Positions 49,391 to 58,276 of a stretch of 64,000 bases of DNA are shown here, one piece after another. Both the position numbers and the translations under genes were made by a program. Source of the DNA: Slackia heliotrinireducens DSM 20476 (GTDB taxonomy: Bacteria > Actinomycetota > Coriobacteriia > Coriobacteriales > Eggerthellaceae); NCBI RefSeq assembly GCF_000023885.1, contig NC_013165.1:2976001-3040000 (forward strand). Direction: 5' to 3'. Within the stretch, counting starts at the first letter, position 1; each line of letters starts with the position of its first letter. The notes under the pieces were generated by a model, which worked only from the letters and a program-made list of their open reading frames with translations, did not search any database and was not told the DNA's origin.

Positions 49391-52300
49391 TTACTCCCTC
49401 CCTTCGTAGGTGGGCAGCCATTCCTTCAGACGCGGGTCGTCGGAGGTATGGATGATGGGCACACCGTCGACGCCGCAGGGAACGGGATTGTTGAACGGGC
49501 TGTTCTCAGGGGTTGCCTTGTAGATCTTCACCTGGTAGGCGCGCAGGTTGGAAGAACCGGCATGCGGGTCCTGAGCATGATGGTCGATGAGGTTGTTCAC
49601 CGCGGAGAGTTCGATGCCGTGGCCGGCGTTCTGCGACAGCTCCGGATACCACCAGGTGTGCTCCAGGTTGACAACATCCTTGTCGACGCCGTAGTACAGG
49701 TCGGCAACTTCGCGAATCTTGCCCCACTCGGACTCGATCCAGACCCAGTCGCCCTGCTCGATGCCGTATTCGGCAGCGGTCTCAGGGTTGATTTCGATAC
49801 GAGGCACGGGCCAAAGCTCGCGGCACCAGGGAAGCTGGCGATGCTCGGAGTGGAAGTACACCGGGATGCGGCGGCCTGTGGTAGCGGTCAGCGGGTACTC
49901 TTTGATGCGGTCGCCGTCCTTCGGCCCGTGAGGCGGCTCAACCCAGCTGGGCAGGAACCACTCGGGCTTGTCGGGGAAGTGGCTCTCCATGACCGTAGAC
50001 CACAGCTCCTGCTTCATGGTCGGGGTGAAGAAGCCAGGCTTCCAGTCGCCGATGCCGTTGCCGGCGGTGTAGTCCAGACGGGCCCACACGCGGTCGCGGG
50101 CGCGGAAACCGCCGGTCTGATAACGACGGTAGGTGCCCCACTGCTTCGGGTCCACGTCCTTGGCCTGCCACCAGCCATCGCGCTGGAAGGCCTCGACGTA
50201 CTCGTCCCACGTCTTGTACTTAGGCGTGAGGTCCTCAAGCTTCGTACCCTTGCGTTCGAAGGAAACCTCGCCGTCCTTGACCTCATACTCGGTGTAGGTC
50301 CATTCTTCGTCGCTGAAGAGTTTGATGGCGTCGGCCAGCTGCCACTCGATGTCGGGCCATTCGTTGCCCTCTTCGTTGTTCCAAGGCACGCCCATGCGAC
50401 GAGCCAGGTCCATGACGATCTCGGGATCGTACTTGGCCTCTGCGGGAGGCTGTACGCACTTGACTGTAGCACCCATGGCGCCCTCGGAACCCTGGCTGGC
50501 ACGAGGCGAGTTGAGCTCAATCCAGTGGGCAACGGGCAGGATGATATCGGCGGCGTCGGTAGAAGGCGCATGCCACAGGTTCAAGTCGACCATAAACTCC
50601 AGGTTGCACAGGGCCTCCCATGCACGGGCGGTGTTGGTCTGGCTCATGAAGTTGCCGGACTCGTTCCACAGCGCCTTCAGCGGATAGGGGTCGCCCTCGA
50701 GCACGGCATCCCAGCAGGTGGATGCGTCGCTCCAGTACTGCCACCAGTGCAGCAGCGGGAAGCGCTCCATGCCGATCTGCTTCTCCATGATCTCGGCGGG
50801 CGGGGTGGAAGCACCTGGTGCCCATGCGGAGAAGCCCTGCAGGTCGCCGTCGATCGGCACCATGGTGGGGCCGCGCATGCCGCCCGGAGTGTCCATGTTA
50901 CCGGTGATGCCGCACAGGTTGTCCAGCGCGCGGCTGTTCTGCACGCAGTTGCATGCATGCTCCTGCGCCAGCATGTACTGGATGCCGCCGTTGCCGTAGC
51001 CGCTCTCGGGGTCGAGGCGGGTGCCGTACACGGTTGCTGCTTCGATGATCTGATCGGCGGGGATGCCGGTGATCTCAGAGGCAACCTCGGGGTTGTACTC
51101 GGCAGCGCGGGCTTTGTAGTGCTCCCAGACCGGTTTCACCTTGACGGTGCGGCCGTCCTTGAGCGTGATCTCGAATTCGCCTTCCAGAGCCGGATCGATG
51201 GCCGGGTCGAAGGGCAGCAGGTCGGGCAGCCAACCCTGGGTCTGGCCAGGCAGCAAGTTGGGTTGCTGGGCCTCATGGCCCTCATAGGCTTTTGTGGTGG
51301 AGTAGTTCTCGCCCTCCCAGAAGCCGCCGGTGTTGTCGATGCGGGCTTCCTGGTCGGCGTTGAACCAGGTGAATGCGCCGTACTCATGCTCGACGCCCTG
51401 TTCTTTAAGAGCTTCCCAGTTATTGTCGTATACCAGGAACTTGAAGGGGCTGCCGCCCTCTTTGATGTCGCTTTCCTTGACGAGATGGGTCTTGACATCC
51501 CAGTACGAACCGTCGGTGCGGACGGTGGGGAAGCCGTTCTCCAGCATCCATTCTTCGTCGAAGTCTTCGCAGACCAAGAACGGTGCGTTGGTCCACTTCT
51601 TGACATACAGTTCGTCGTAGAGCTTGTTCTCGATGATGACGTTGGTCCAAGCCAGCGCCAGCGCGCCATCGGTGCCAGGACGCAGGCATTGCCAGTAGTC
51701 GGCTTCCTTGCCCATGTTGGCCATACGCGGGTCAACGCTGATGTGATAATCGGCGCGGCTTGCGCAGTCGACGGTGGTGCGGCACGATGTGTCGTAGTTG
51801 GACAGCTCGGAAGCGCCTGCCCACTGCACGTAGACACGCGGGCGGCCGATGGTCTCCATCCAGCTCAGGGCGAACTGGCTGACCATGGTGGTTGCAAAAT
51901 GACGCGGACCCTTGCAGATCTGCCAAGCTTCGATGTTGTTCGGCGTGCCCAGCAGGTTCTTCAGGATGGATTCCGAATGCATGCACCACACGCGGGACGT
52001 ACCCACCTGGCATGCAATGGATTCAGCGCCGTATTTCTCCGTGATCTCGGCGAAGTTCTTGATAATGGTTTCCATGGCCTCGTCCCAGGAAATACGCACC
52101 CAGCCCGGCTCTTCGCCCTTGGGGTTCGTGCGCTTCATGGGGTAATGAAGCCTGTCAGGGTGATACGCAGCCTGAATGGACGACTGGGACTTCGTGCAGC
52201 AGTTGCCCATGGACTGCCAAGCCCCTTCGTCGCCCTCGATGCGGATCGCCCGACCGTTTTGGACAATCACCTTGACGCCACATTCCATCTTGCCGCAGCC

Positions 52301-52462
52301 GCGGCAACATGTCTTGACCTCTACGGTGTCTTGGCCGGAAACCTCGGGATAGGTTTGATCGGCCAATGCGGACTGCGTAGACGTTCCAAACGCTGCAACA
52401 GCAGCGCCGGTAATGGCAGCTGTCTTCACGAATGAGCGTCGAGACATTGTGAGATCGCCCAT
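49391..52462 (-). CDS. Tat-exported molybdopterin oxidoreductase, resembling catechol-dehydroxylase-type catalytic subunits
   Basis: The 1023-residue protein starts at ATG after AGGAGGAG. The Tat signal is MSRRSFVKTAAITGA (arginines 8 and 9) with cleavage likely after ALA near 34. A [4Fe-4S] motif follows: Cys52/53, Cys56, Cys61 and Cys88/89, with one more residue than usual between the second and third ligands. Then WVRISWDEAMETI, a central pterin domain, and the C-terminal domain (YFHSEHRQLPWCREL, YGIEQGDWVWIESEWG). The MG.LTMSRRSFVK opening, length and DmsB/DmsC partners recall Eggerthellaceae catechol dehydroxylases, but substrate assignment is inference. The operon is divergent from a membrane LuxR regulator. 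Confidence 0.9.
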   Translation of the reverse strand: MGDLTMSRRSFVKTAAITGAAVAAFGTSTQSALADQTYPEVSGQDTVEVKTCCRGCGKMECGVKVIVQNGRAIRIEGDEGAWQSMGNCCTKSQSSIQAAYHPDRLHYPMKRTNPKGEEPGWVRISWDEAMETIIKNFAEITEKYGAESIACQVGTSRVWCMHSESILKNLLGTPNNIEAWQICKGPRHFATTMVSQFALSWMETIGRPRVYVQWAGASELSNYDTSCRTTVDCASRADYHISVDPRMANMGKEADYWQCLRPGTDGALALAWTNVIIENKLYDELYVKKWTNAPFLVCEDFDEEWMLENGFPTVRTDGSYWDVKTHLVKESDIKEGGSPFKFLVYDNNWEALKEQGVEHEYGAFTWFNADQEARIDNTGGFWEGENYSTTKAYEGHEAQQPNLLPGQTQGWLPDLLPFDPAIDPALEGEFEITLKDGRTVKVKPVWEHYKARAAEYNPEVASEITGIPADQIIEAATVYGTRLDPESGYGNGGIQYMLAQEHACNCVQNSRALDNLCGITGNMDTPGGMRGPTMVPIDGDLQGFSAWAPGASTPPAEIMEKQIGMERFPLLHWWQYWSDASTCWDAVLEGDPYPLKALWNESGNFMSQTNTARAWEALCNLEFMVDLNLWHAPSTDAADIILPVAHWIELNSPRASQGSEGAMGATVKCVQPPAEAKYDPEIVMDLARRMGVPWNNEEGNEWPDIEWQLADAIKLFSDEEWTYTEYEVKDGEVSFERKGTKLEDLTPKYKTWDEYVEAFQRDGWWQAKDVDPKQWGTYRRYQTGGFRARDRVWARLDYTAGNGIGDWKPGFFTPTMKQELWSTVMESHFPDKPEWFLPSWVEPPHGPKDGDRIKEYPLTATTGRRIPVYFHSEHRQLPWCRELWPVPRIEINPETAAEYGIEQGDWVWIESEWGKIREVADLYYGVDKDVVNLEHTWWYPELSQNAGHGIELSAVNNLIDHHAQDPHAGSSNLRAYQVKIYKATPENSPFNNPVPCGVDGVPIIHTSDDPRLKEWLPTYEGRE

Positions 52463-52753
52463 AATCTCCTCCTCCTTTTTGTATCTCTTATGCAGTTCGA
52501 ATTATTCCCCCATCGCGTCGAAAGCAGTAAAAGGGGGCTGACGCGATGACTGCACTCTACGCCGCGCACAAGGGCCGGCACATCTTCAAAAACCGCTGAT
52601 TCAGGGTGTTCGGCGTATCATAAAAAACTCTGATTATTGGAGGAATCAGTATCATAATGACGTTTTGAACTGGGTTTTTATCGATTCCTTTTCGGAATGG
52701 ATGTTTTGCGGTACAATCCTGGTATTCGACGCCATACCATACGAGGGGAATAT
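52463..52753. promoter_or_regulatory. Divergent promoter region, molybdoenzyme operon / membrane LuxR regulator
   Basis: The 291-base gap holds a perfect 9-base inverted repeat, CATCGCGTC (52511-52519) and GACGCGATG (52540-52548), interleaved with CCCCC/GGGGG. Further on, GTATCATAA occurs twice (52615-52623 and 52649-52657, 34 bases apart), flanking CTGATT/AATCAG (52630-52649). TACAAT near 52720 is a likely -10 for the regulator. These sites are candidates for LuxR-type binding. Confidence 0.5.
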
Positions 52754-54307
52754 ATGGCAGACACGGTTTTGAAATGCAACGGGCGCACGCACGAAAGCAG
52801 AACCGCAGGCAGCGATCTGTCGTTGAAACGCATCGCAGGTCTTGCCCTCGACCGACTGTGGATGTACCTGACCTTCTACAGCATCATCCCTTTCGCCGGG
52901 TATTCGGACATGCGTTATTCCATGTATCTGTTCCTGTCGGTGTCTCTGTGCGCCCTTGCCGCAACGATGGCCATTGTGGCTTTAGGCGTACGACATGGCG
53001 AAGCTTTAGGCAGCAACAAGCCGCTTGTCGCCGGCGGCGCATTGCTCATGAGCGGCGGTCTCGTTTTGGTGCTGGCAACGGGCGCCTTCATACGTGGCGA
53101 CAGCGCAATCGTCGCGGTCTGTGCTGCAGGCATCGCCACCGGCATCGGGTCTGCCGTTTTACTCCTGAGCTGGCTTGAAGTCCTGTCAACCGCTGGGTTT
53201 TCCTGCATGCTTTCCGAAATGGCCCTGGGATGCGGTGCAGCCCTTCTCGGGAGCCTGATTCTGTTGTTCTTCCCCACCGCCCTGGCTAACGCCATCATTC
53301 TGATCTGCCCCTTTGCCTCAGCTTTTCTCCTTCAGCATTGCCTGCGTGAAATAGACGGCATCCCGACCGATGGAGCAGACGCCCCTCGTTCGGGCAAAAC
53401 CACCGTATTGTTCATAAAAGGCCTGGTGGGAGCATTTTCGTTTGGCGCTCTTGCCGGTTTCTACGACGCCTTTGCGGGATTCAGGACCTTCGACGTGGAC
53501 ATAGGTTACGGCGTGTTTCTTTTGGCTGCAGGCACCGTTGCCATGCTTGCTATCGCCCTGATCAGCGTCTTCTGTAAAGAGGATTCCCTGTCGCATGCCT
53601 ACCGCTTAGCCATGTTGGTCATATGCTTCGGTTGCCTGTTGACCCTGTTCATGGCCGACTCGAACACCCACTCCGGTGGCGTGGTGTTTGCCGGGTACGA
53701 GACGTTCAACATCTTGGTCGCCATCTGCGCCCAGCAAGCGTCCCAATCCTTCAATATCCCTCCCGCGCGGACCTTCGGCGTGGCGTTGGCAACGTTGTAT
53801 TTCGGCGAAATGGCCGGTGTGTTCAGCATCTACCTGTACGGCGATACCATCTTGAAGCTGGGGCTTGCCACCATCACCGTCATCGCCATGATGTGGTTGC
53901 TCTTCTCCCATTTGTACCTGTTTACCGAGATTGACCTGATCAACTTGGAATTGGGCGAACAAGCTGCCCCAATTCGGCCCAGCGAGGCCCCAAATTCGGA
54001 ATCAGAGGACACTACGTCTGAGGGAGCTAGAACGCCGGCCTCGCCTACGCCCGTTGGAAACGAGCAGGTATGCCAAGAAATCGTGGAACGTTACGGGCTT
54101 TCCAATCGCGAAACCGACGTGCTTGAACTGCTGCTGCAAGGCCGCACCATTGCCCGCATCCAAGAGGCGTTGTTCATCTCAGCTGGCACCGTGAGCACCC
54201 ATGTACGCCATATCTACCAGAAGACGGGGTCCGCCAACAAACAGGACCTTCTTGACATGGTTGAGCAGATTCGGGTCGAAATCGAGCAAGAAAGCGCAGG
54301 TAAATAA
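52754..54307 (+). CDS. LuxR-family regulator with N-terminal polytopic membrane domain
   Basis: The 517-residue protein uses ATG 52754 after CGAGGGGAA. Residues about 30-400 contain roughly twelve hydrophobic spans in an MFS-like arrangement, with no obvious transport motif. A polar linker (about 410-440) leads to a C-terminal LuxR HTH: YGLSNRETDVLELLLQGRTI, then LFISAGTVSTHVRHIYQKTG. Membrane LuxR regulators of this build are frequent beside respiratory reductase operons in Eggerthellaceae. It probably senses the reductase substrate and switches the divergent molybdoenzyme operon. A hybrid HTH gene follows two bases later. Confidence 0.88.
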   Translation: MADTVLKCNGRTHESRTAGSDLSLKRIAGLALDRLWMYLTFYSIIPFAGYSDMRYSMYLFLSVSLCALAATMAIVALGVRHGEALGSNKPLVAGGALLMSGGLVLVLATGAFIRGDSAIVAVCAAGIATGIGSAVLLLSWLEVLSTAGFSCMLSEMALGCGAALLGSLILLFFPTALANAIILICPFASAFLLQHCLREIDGIPTDGADAPRSGKTTVLFIKGLVGAFSFGALAGFYDAFAGFRTFDVDIGYGVFLLAAGTVAMLAIALISVFCKEDSLSHAYRLAMLVICFGCLLTLFMADSNTHSGGVVFAGYETFNILVAICAQQASQSFNIPPARTFGVALATLYFGEMAGVFSIYLYGDTILKLGLATITVIAMMWLLFSHLYLFTEIDLINLELGEQAAPIRPSEAPNSESEDTTSEGARTPASPTPVGNEQVCQEIVERYGLSNRETDVLELLLQGRTIARIQEALFISAGTVSTHVRHIYQKTGSANKQDLLDMVEQIRVEIEQESAGK

Positions 54308-54309
54308 CT

Positions 54310-54846
54310 ATGGAGCTTGAGCACTTGCGGGAATACGTGATGCTTGCCCGCAACGGCAGCTTTACCGATACGGCCCGTTCATTGCACATCACCCAATCCA
54401 CGTTGAGCAAGCACGTGGCGGCGCTGGAACGGGAGTTCAACTGCGTGCTCATCACTCGCAGCCGCGAAGGCTCGATGCTCACCGAGCCGGGGCGCTTGCT
54501 GTACCTGCGAGCCATCGACATCATCAACGCCGTCGACCGCACCCGTGCAGACATGGCCATCTTGACGCCGAACTCCACGGCCACCGCCATCGACACGGCC
54601 GTCAAGCCCGATCCGCGGCTTCGCAAGGCGTGCAGAATCGCCGCCGAAAAACACGGTCTTACGCCACAGCAAGCAGGTGCATTGGCCCTGTTCGTCGAGG
54701 GTATGCCCCTTGATGACGTGGCCATTGCCCTCAACGGGACCCGCGACGATGCCGGCATGTTGCTCGCCGACGCTTACCGCGCGCTGGGTGTTGAATCGCG
54801 CCAGCAAGCCTATGATTATTTGCATTCCATTTTAGAATGCAACTAG
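54310..54846 (+). CDS. Two-headed mini-regulator: LysR-type HTH plus divergent LuxR-like C-terminal domain
   Basis: The 178-residue protein begins with a complete LysR winged HTH (MELEHLREYVMLARNGSFTD, then HITQSTLSKHVAALEREF, residues about 1-62) and a linker helix. There is no LysR effector domain. Instead, residues about 120-178 (HGLTPQQAGALALFVEGMPL..., ALGVESRQQAYDYL) line up without gaps to the LuxR HTH of the preceding gene (YGLSNRETDVLELLLQGRTI..., KTGSANKQDLLDMV). Two bases separate it from that gene, so the two regulators are made together. It could heterodimerise with the membrane regulator or bind DNA itself. Confidence 0.75.
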   Translation: MELEHLREYVMLARNGSFTDTARSLHITQSTLSKHVAALEREFNCVLITRSREGSMLTEPGRLLYLRAIDIINAVDRTRADMAILTPNSTATAIDTAVKPDPRLRKACRIAAEKHGLTPQQAGALALFVEGMPLDDVAIALNGTRDDAGMLLADAYRALGVESRQQAYDYLHSILECN

Positions 54847-54948
54847 ACAAAAGGCGTGCGATTCGATTAGATTGCGCGGTGTAAGCACGTTATGAAGCTG
54901 GGGGGCTTCGAAAGCAGGGCTTCATCCGTTTAGGGATGGAGGCCATAC

Positions 54949-56691
54949 GTGAAAGCGTGCACCGTCTCCTCAATCGAGGAGCTCAATTCATATCTTACAA
55001 ACGAACTGGCGCAGAGCGTCTGCATTACGCATGCCCGCGGCATCGACATGTCGCAGACCGCCGCTACAGCAGCTGAAACCTTCGCAAGGGAACATCCGAA
55101 AGTCCGCGTTGTCTGCTCGACGGAAGCCGAGGCCCAGCGCGTACGCAGCCGCACCGACAACGCCGCCATCGAAGTGATGACGGCCAAAAATCTGAGCTTG
55201 CTCATCCTGGCCGATGAGCGTGTGCAGGTCGCCGTCGGACGCCGCAACAGGATCCTTGATACCAACGAAGTCGACGTGCTCATGGAAGACATGAAGGTCA
55301 CCGGCATGAAGGCGCACCGACTGCGTGAAATGACGAAGTTCTTCTTCAAGAGCCTGACCGACGGTTTTGCCGACACGGAAGGCTGGCTCATTACCGGCGA
55401 AGAGCAGCGTCAGTTCTCCGTACTGGAAGAAAACCTGGAATCCCGCCAGGCTCTGCTCTCTTACGAACTTCCCCGTAAAGCACTCGAAGGCTTGAATGCG
55501 GTTCCCGACGCCATCGAAACCGCCCCTGCGGTCATCGTTGGTTTCGAGCGCCTGGCCACGCTGATGCAGAAGCTGGTGCTGGAAACCTCTGACCAGACAT
55601 TCGTGGCCATGGGATGCACGAACGCATCGCCCGGCCTCGACGAACCCTACCCTAACGTAGACGGCCTGCAAGATTTGGCCGACCGTGATGAAGTGCAGGC
55701 CGTCAAACTGGACATGGCGCAGCCAGCCGTTCCGACGACCACGACATCATGTGCAACACCTTTCGACGAATTCACCTTCGTCGCCGATGCCGTTGCCGAA
55801 ACGCTGGCCAAGGCCCCCGAAACCGAAACCATGCTGATAGCAACGCCGAACGGCATTTGGACCCGCTACATCGTTAAACAGCTGGAGGCCCGCGGTATCC
55901 AACCGTCTGTCATCTCGCCAGAACGCAAAGTGAAAGGCGACCCCCGCTCCCCCCAGGCCAACGGAGAGCTGAAGCTTGCAGCCCTGGCCAAGTTGATCAA
56001 GGACCGCAGCGATATGACGGCGCTGCGGTCCTGGATCGGCCTGGGCGACTGGCTGCTGCGCTCCGATGCGTATTTGGAGCTCATGGCGTGGGCATGCGAA
56101 CACGGCATGCCCGCATCGCAGGCCATCGAGACGCTGCGCGCCACACCTGCCGACGAGCGCAACACGCGCGTGTTCTACAAGATCGAACAGCAGCTCAATG
56201 AGCTTGACCAGGTGATGGAAGCCGTGGGCAACGCCGACATCGCCGACCTGGAGGGCGTGCTCAAAAGCTACGGCATGTCCGTCCCCGCCTCGGTCGCCAA
56301 AGCCGCTGAAACCAAAGAGGACCTGTTCGCGGCCGTGCTCGCACAGCCCGTCAACACCTACGACGCCCGCGTTGCGGTGGCCCCCTTCGACCAGTGCATC
56401 GGCATGACCGCCGACCATCTGTTCCTGACCGGCATGGTGAACGGCTATCTGCCCCAGCTTGACGCCCTCGACGACAAGCACTCCATCGACCAGAAACTGC
56501 GCGCCACCATCCGTGACCGCGAACGTTTCGACGACCTGATGGCCATAGGCAAGGTATCCGTCACTGTTTCCTTATTCGAGACGGACGCCGCCTCCAACGC
56601 CGAGCGGCTGCCCATGGACGTCAGCCGCATTTACCAGCAGGGTTCCACCCGCATGGTCCGCATAAACCCCAGCATCTTTCTTAATAGATAG
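54949..56691 (+). CDS. Uncharacterised protein with remote UvrD/AddB-helicase-like architecture but no Walker A
   Basis: The 580-residue protein starts at GTG after GGAGG. I do not recognise it as a named family. Parts resemble SF1 helicase or AddB-type proteins: VMTAKNLSLLILADERVQVA near residue 75, VIVGFERLATLMQKLVL near 185, ETMLIATPNGIWTRYIVKQL near 285, and a C-terminal DHLFLTGMVNGYLPQLDALDD block. A GxxxxGK(S/T) nucleotide loop is not visible. It heads an operon of Fe-S electron-transfer and TorD genes, an unexpected partner for a helicase-like protein. It may be a structural or assembly factor. Confidence 0.6.
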   Translation: MKACTVSSIEELNSYLTNELAQSVCITHARGIDMSQTAATAAETFAREHPKVRVVCSTEAEAQRVRSRTDNAAIEVMTAKNLSLLILADERVQVAVGRRNRILDTNEVDVLMEDMKVTGMKAHRLREMTKFFFKSLTDGFADTEGWLITGEEQRQFSVLEENLESRQALLSYELPRKALEGLNAVPDAIETAPAVIVGFERLATLMQKLVLETSDQTFVAMGCTNASPGLDEPYPNVDGLQDLADRDEVQAVKLDMAQPAVPTTTTSCATPFDEFTFVADAVAETLAKAPETETMLIATPNGIWTRYIVKQLEARGIQPSVISPERKVKGDPRSPQANGELKLAALAKLIKDRSDMTALRSWIGLGDWLLRSDAYLELMAWACEHGMPASQAIETLRATPADERNTRVFYKIEQQLNELDQVMEAVGNADIADLEGVLKSYGMSVPASVAKAAETKEDLFAAVLAQPVNTYDARVAVAPFDQCIGMTADHLFLTGMVNGYLPQLDALDDKHSIDQKLRATIRDRERFDDLMAIGKVSVTVSLFETDAASNAERLPMDVSRIYQQGSTRMVRINPSIFLNR

Positions 56692-56702
56692 GAGTACGCA
56701 TC

Positions 56703-57530
56703 ATGAGCGATATTGAAGTTTTCGAACTTGACGACAATTTCGACCCCTTGGAAGACATCGGCCTGGTTGACGAAGAGGACATCGAGCATCACGACTATCA
56801 GATGCCCATTCCCGACGCCGAGCTCAGTGTTGTCCCCGAACCGGTGCAGCTCACGCCCCGCGAGAAGATGGACAAGCTGATTGCCGGCATCCCCGGCCAT
56901 AAGCAGCGCATCGTCGAGGTCATCCGCATTTGCGAAGAGCCCTTGACCGCCTCCGAAATCGAAGAGCGCCTGAACGATACATACCCCCAATCCGCCAGCG
57001 TATATGATGCGGCCCGCATCGCAGATCTGCTAGTGGAGGCCGAAGGCCTGGTGCGCCTGAACGCCGAAGAGGGTGCCGACGAGGAAACAGTCGCAGCACC
57101 CAAAACCGATACCGAACACCCCGAAGCCGACGTCGACGCCGTCGTCACCCCTCACGCCGGCGTCGACGAGACCGGCGATTACCTGGAAGTACAGCCGCCG
57201 GAGCCGAGCCGATATGTGGCGACGGACGAAGGACTCGCTTTTGTAGCAGCCATGACCGACATGGCCCCCGTGATGGAGCTTCTTGAAAAGGAACCCCGCT
57301 ACCTGCCCATTTACGAACGCATCCTGCGCATGACCTCCAATGAAGAAGGTTGCGGCAAAGCCGAGCTGAACAAGGCGATCGATTCCGACGAGCTGTGCCA
57401 GGAGCCCCGCCGCTACACTGAGTATTTCCTGTTCCGCCTGCAGGAGGTGGCCGCCGTTCGCTGGAATCGCGTGTGGTACGCCACCGACCTGGGTACGTCC
57501 GCTCTCAATTCCAACATCTTCACCAAATAA
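56703..57530 (+). CDS. Acidic protein with two winged-helix-like segments, unknown function
   Basis: The 275-residue protein starts at ATG after ATAGGAG, 11 bases behind the helicase-like gene. The first 45 residues are strongly acidic. Residues about 50-115 (HKQRIVEVIRICEEPLTASE..., DAARIADLLVEAEGLVRLN) look like a winged helix. A disordered acidic linker follows. The C-terminal part (about 175-275: PVMELLEKEPRYLPIYERIL..., YTEYFLFRLQEVAAVRWNRV) resembles a second similar fold. No catalytic motif is seen. It may be a protein-protein or DNA-binding adaptor for its operon partners. Confidence 0.7.
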   Translation: MSDIEVFELDDNFDPLEDIGLVDEEDIEHHDYQMPIPDAELSVVPEPVQLTPREKMDKLIAGIPGHKQRIVEVIRICEEPLTASEIEERLNDTYPQSASVYDAARIADLLVEAEGLVRLNAEEGADEETVAAPKTDTEHPEADVDAVVTPHAGVDETGDYLEVQPPEPSRYVATDEGLAFVAAMTDMAPVMELLEKEPRYLPIYERILRMTSNEEGCGKAELNKAIDSDELCQEPRRYTEYFLFRLQEVAAVRWNRVWYATDLGTSALNSNIFTK

Positions 57531-57541
57531 AGGAGAACACC

Positions 57542-58276
57542 ATGACCGCATCGTCCGAACTCGCCCAGATTCTGCAGGGCCGCATGGCCACCTACCAATT
57601 CCTCTCCCGCATGTTCCGCGTAGAGGTGGACGACAAGCTGTACCATATCCTTCTGAGCATGCGTTTTCCCGCCCATACCGGCAACGACAAGGTAGACGAG
57701 GGCTATAGGCTCATCGCTTCGTACCTGAGCAGCACCGCCGACAACGTGCTGCTGGACCTGGCCCGCGACTATGTACGCACCTTCATCGGATCAGGCAACA
57801 GCGGATTCTCCGCAGCCTATCCGTACGAGTCGGTGTACACCAGCCCGAAGCGCCTGATGATGCAGGACGCCCGTGACGAGGTGCTGATTCTGTACCGCGC
57901 CGCCGGTCTGGGCAAGAAGGAAAGCTGGAAAGAAGGCGAAGATCACATCGCCCTGGAGCTCGAATTCGAGCAGATTCTGGCCCAGCGTTCCCTGGAGGCT
58001 CTCGAGGCCGGCGACACGGACGCTTGCCTGAAGCTTCTGCTGCAGCAGCGCAATTTCTTGACCGACCACCTGACCAATTGGTTCCCCATGATGGCCGAAG
58101 ACATCGCGAAGTTCTCCCAGACCGACCTGTACCGCGGCTTGGGCAAGCTGACCAGCGGCTGGCTGGAGAACGACCTGGAGTTCCTCGAGTCCATTCTCGA
58201 AGAGAACGGCATGCTTGAAGATGCACCCGAACGCATTACGGCGCAACTTCCCGCCATCGAGGAGGTCGGTGCATGA
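57542..58276 (+). CDS. TorD-family chaperone
   Basis: The 244-residue helical protein starts at ATG after AAAGGAGAAC. It has the family pattern: an opening helix (LQGRMATYQFLSRMFRVEVD), a DYVRTFIGSGNSGFSAAYPYESVYTS loop of the TorD type, and RNFLTDHLTNWFPMMAEDIA near residues 170-188. It should bind the Tat signal of a redox enzyme; the NapG-like protein encoded next has such a signal and overlaps it by four bases (ATGA). It could also serve the divergent molybdoenzyme 5 kb away. Confidence 0.88.
   Translation: MTASSELAQILQGRMATYQFLSRMFRVEVDDKLYHILLSMRFPAHTGNDKVDEGYRLIASYLSSTADNVLLDLARDYVRTFIGSGNSGFSAAYPYESVYTSPKRLMMQDARDEVLILYRAAGLGKKESWKEGEDHIALELEFEQILAQRSLEALEAGDTDACLKLLLQQRNFLTDHLTNWFPMMAEDIAKFSQTDLYRGLGKLTSGWLENDLEFLESILEENGMLEDAPERITAQLPAIEEVGA

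Noticed and set aside
48776-52435. 1219-codon plus-strand frame across the dmsAB-like genes
   Set aside because: It is antisense to two unmistakable Fe-S/pterin proteins. Its length reflects codon bias, not coding.
54895-54948. Possible riboswitch before the helicase-like gene (GAAGC/GCTTC hairpin)
   Set aside because: Only one 5-base stem is visible in about 100 bases, too little for a known or new riboswitch.
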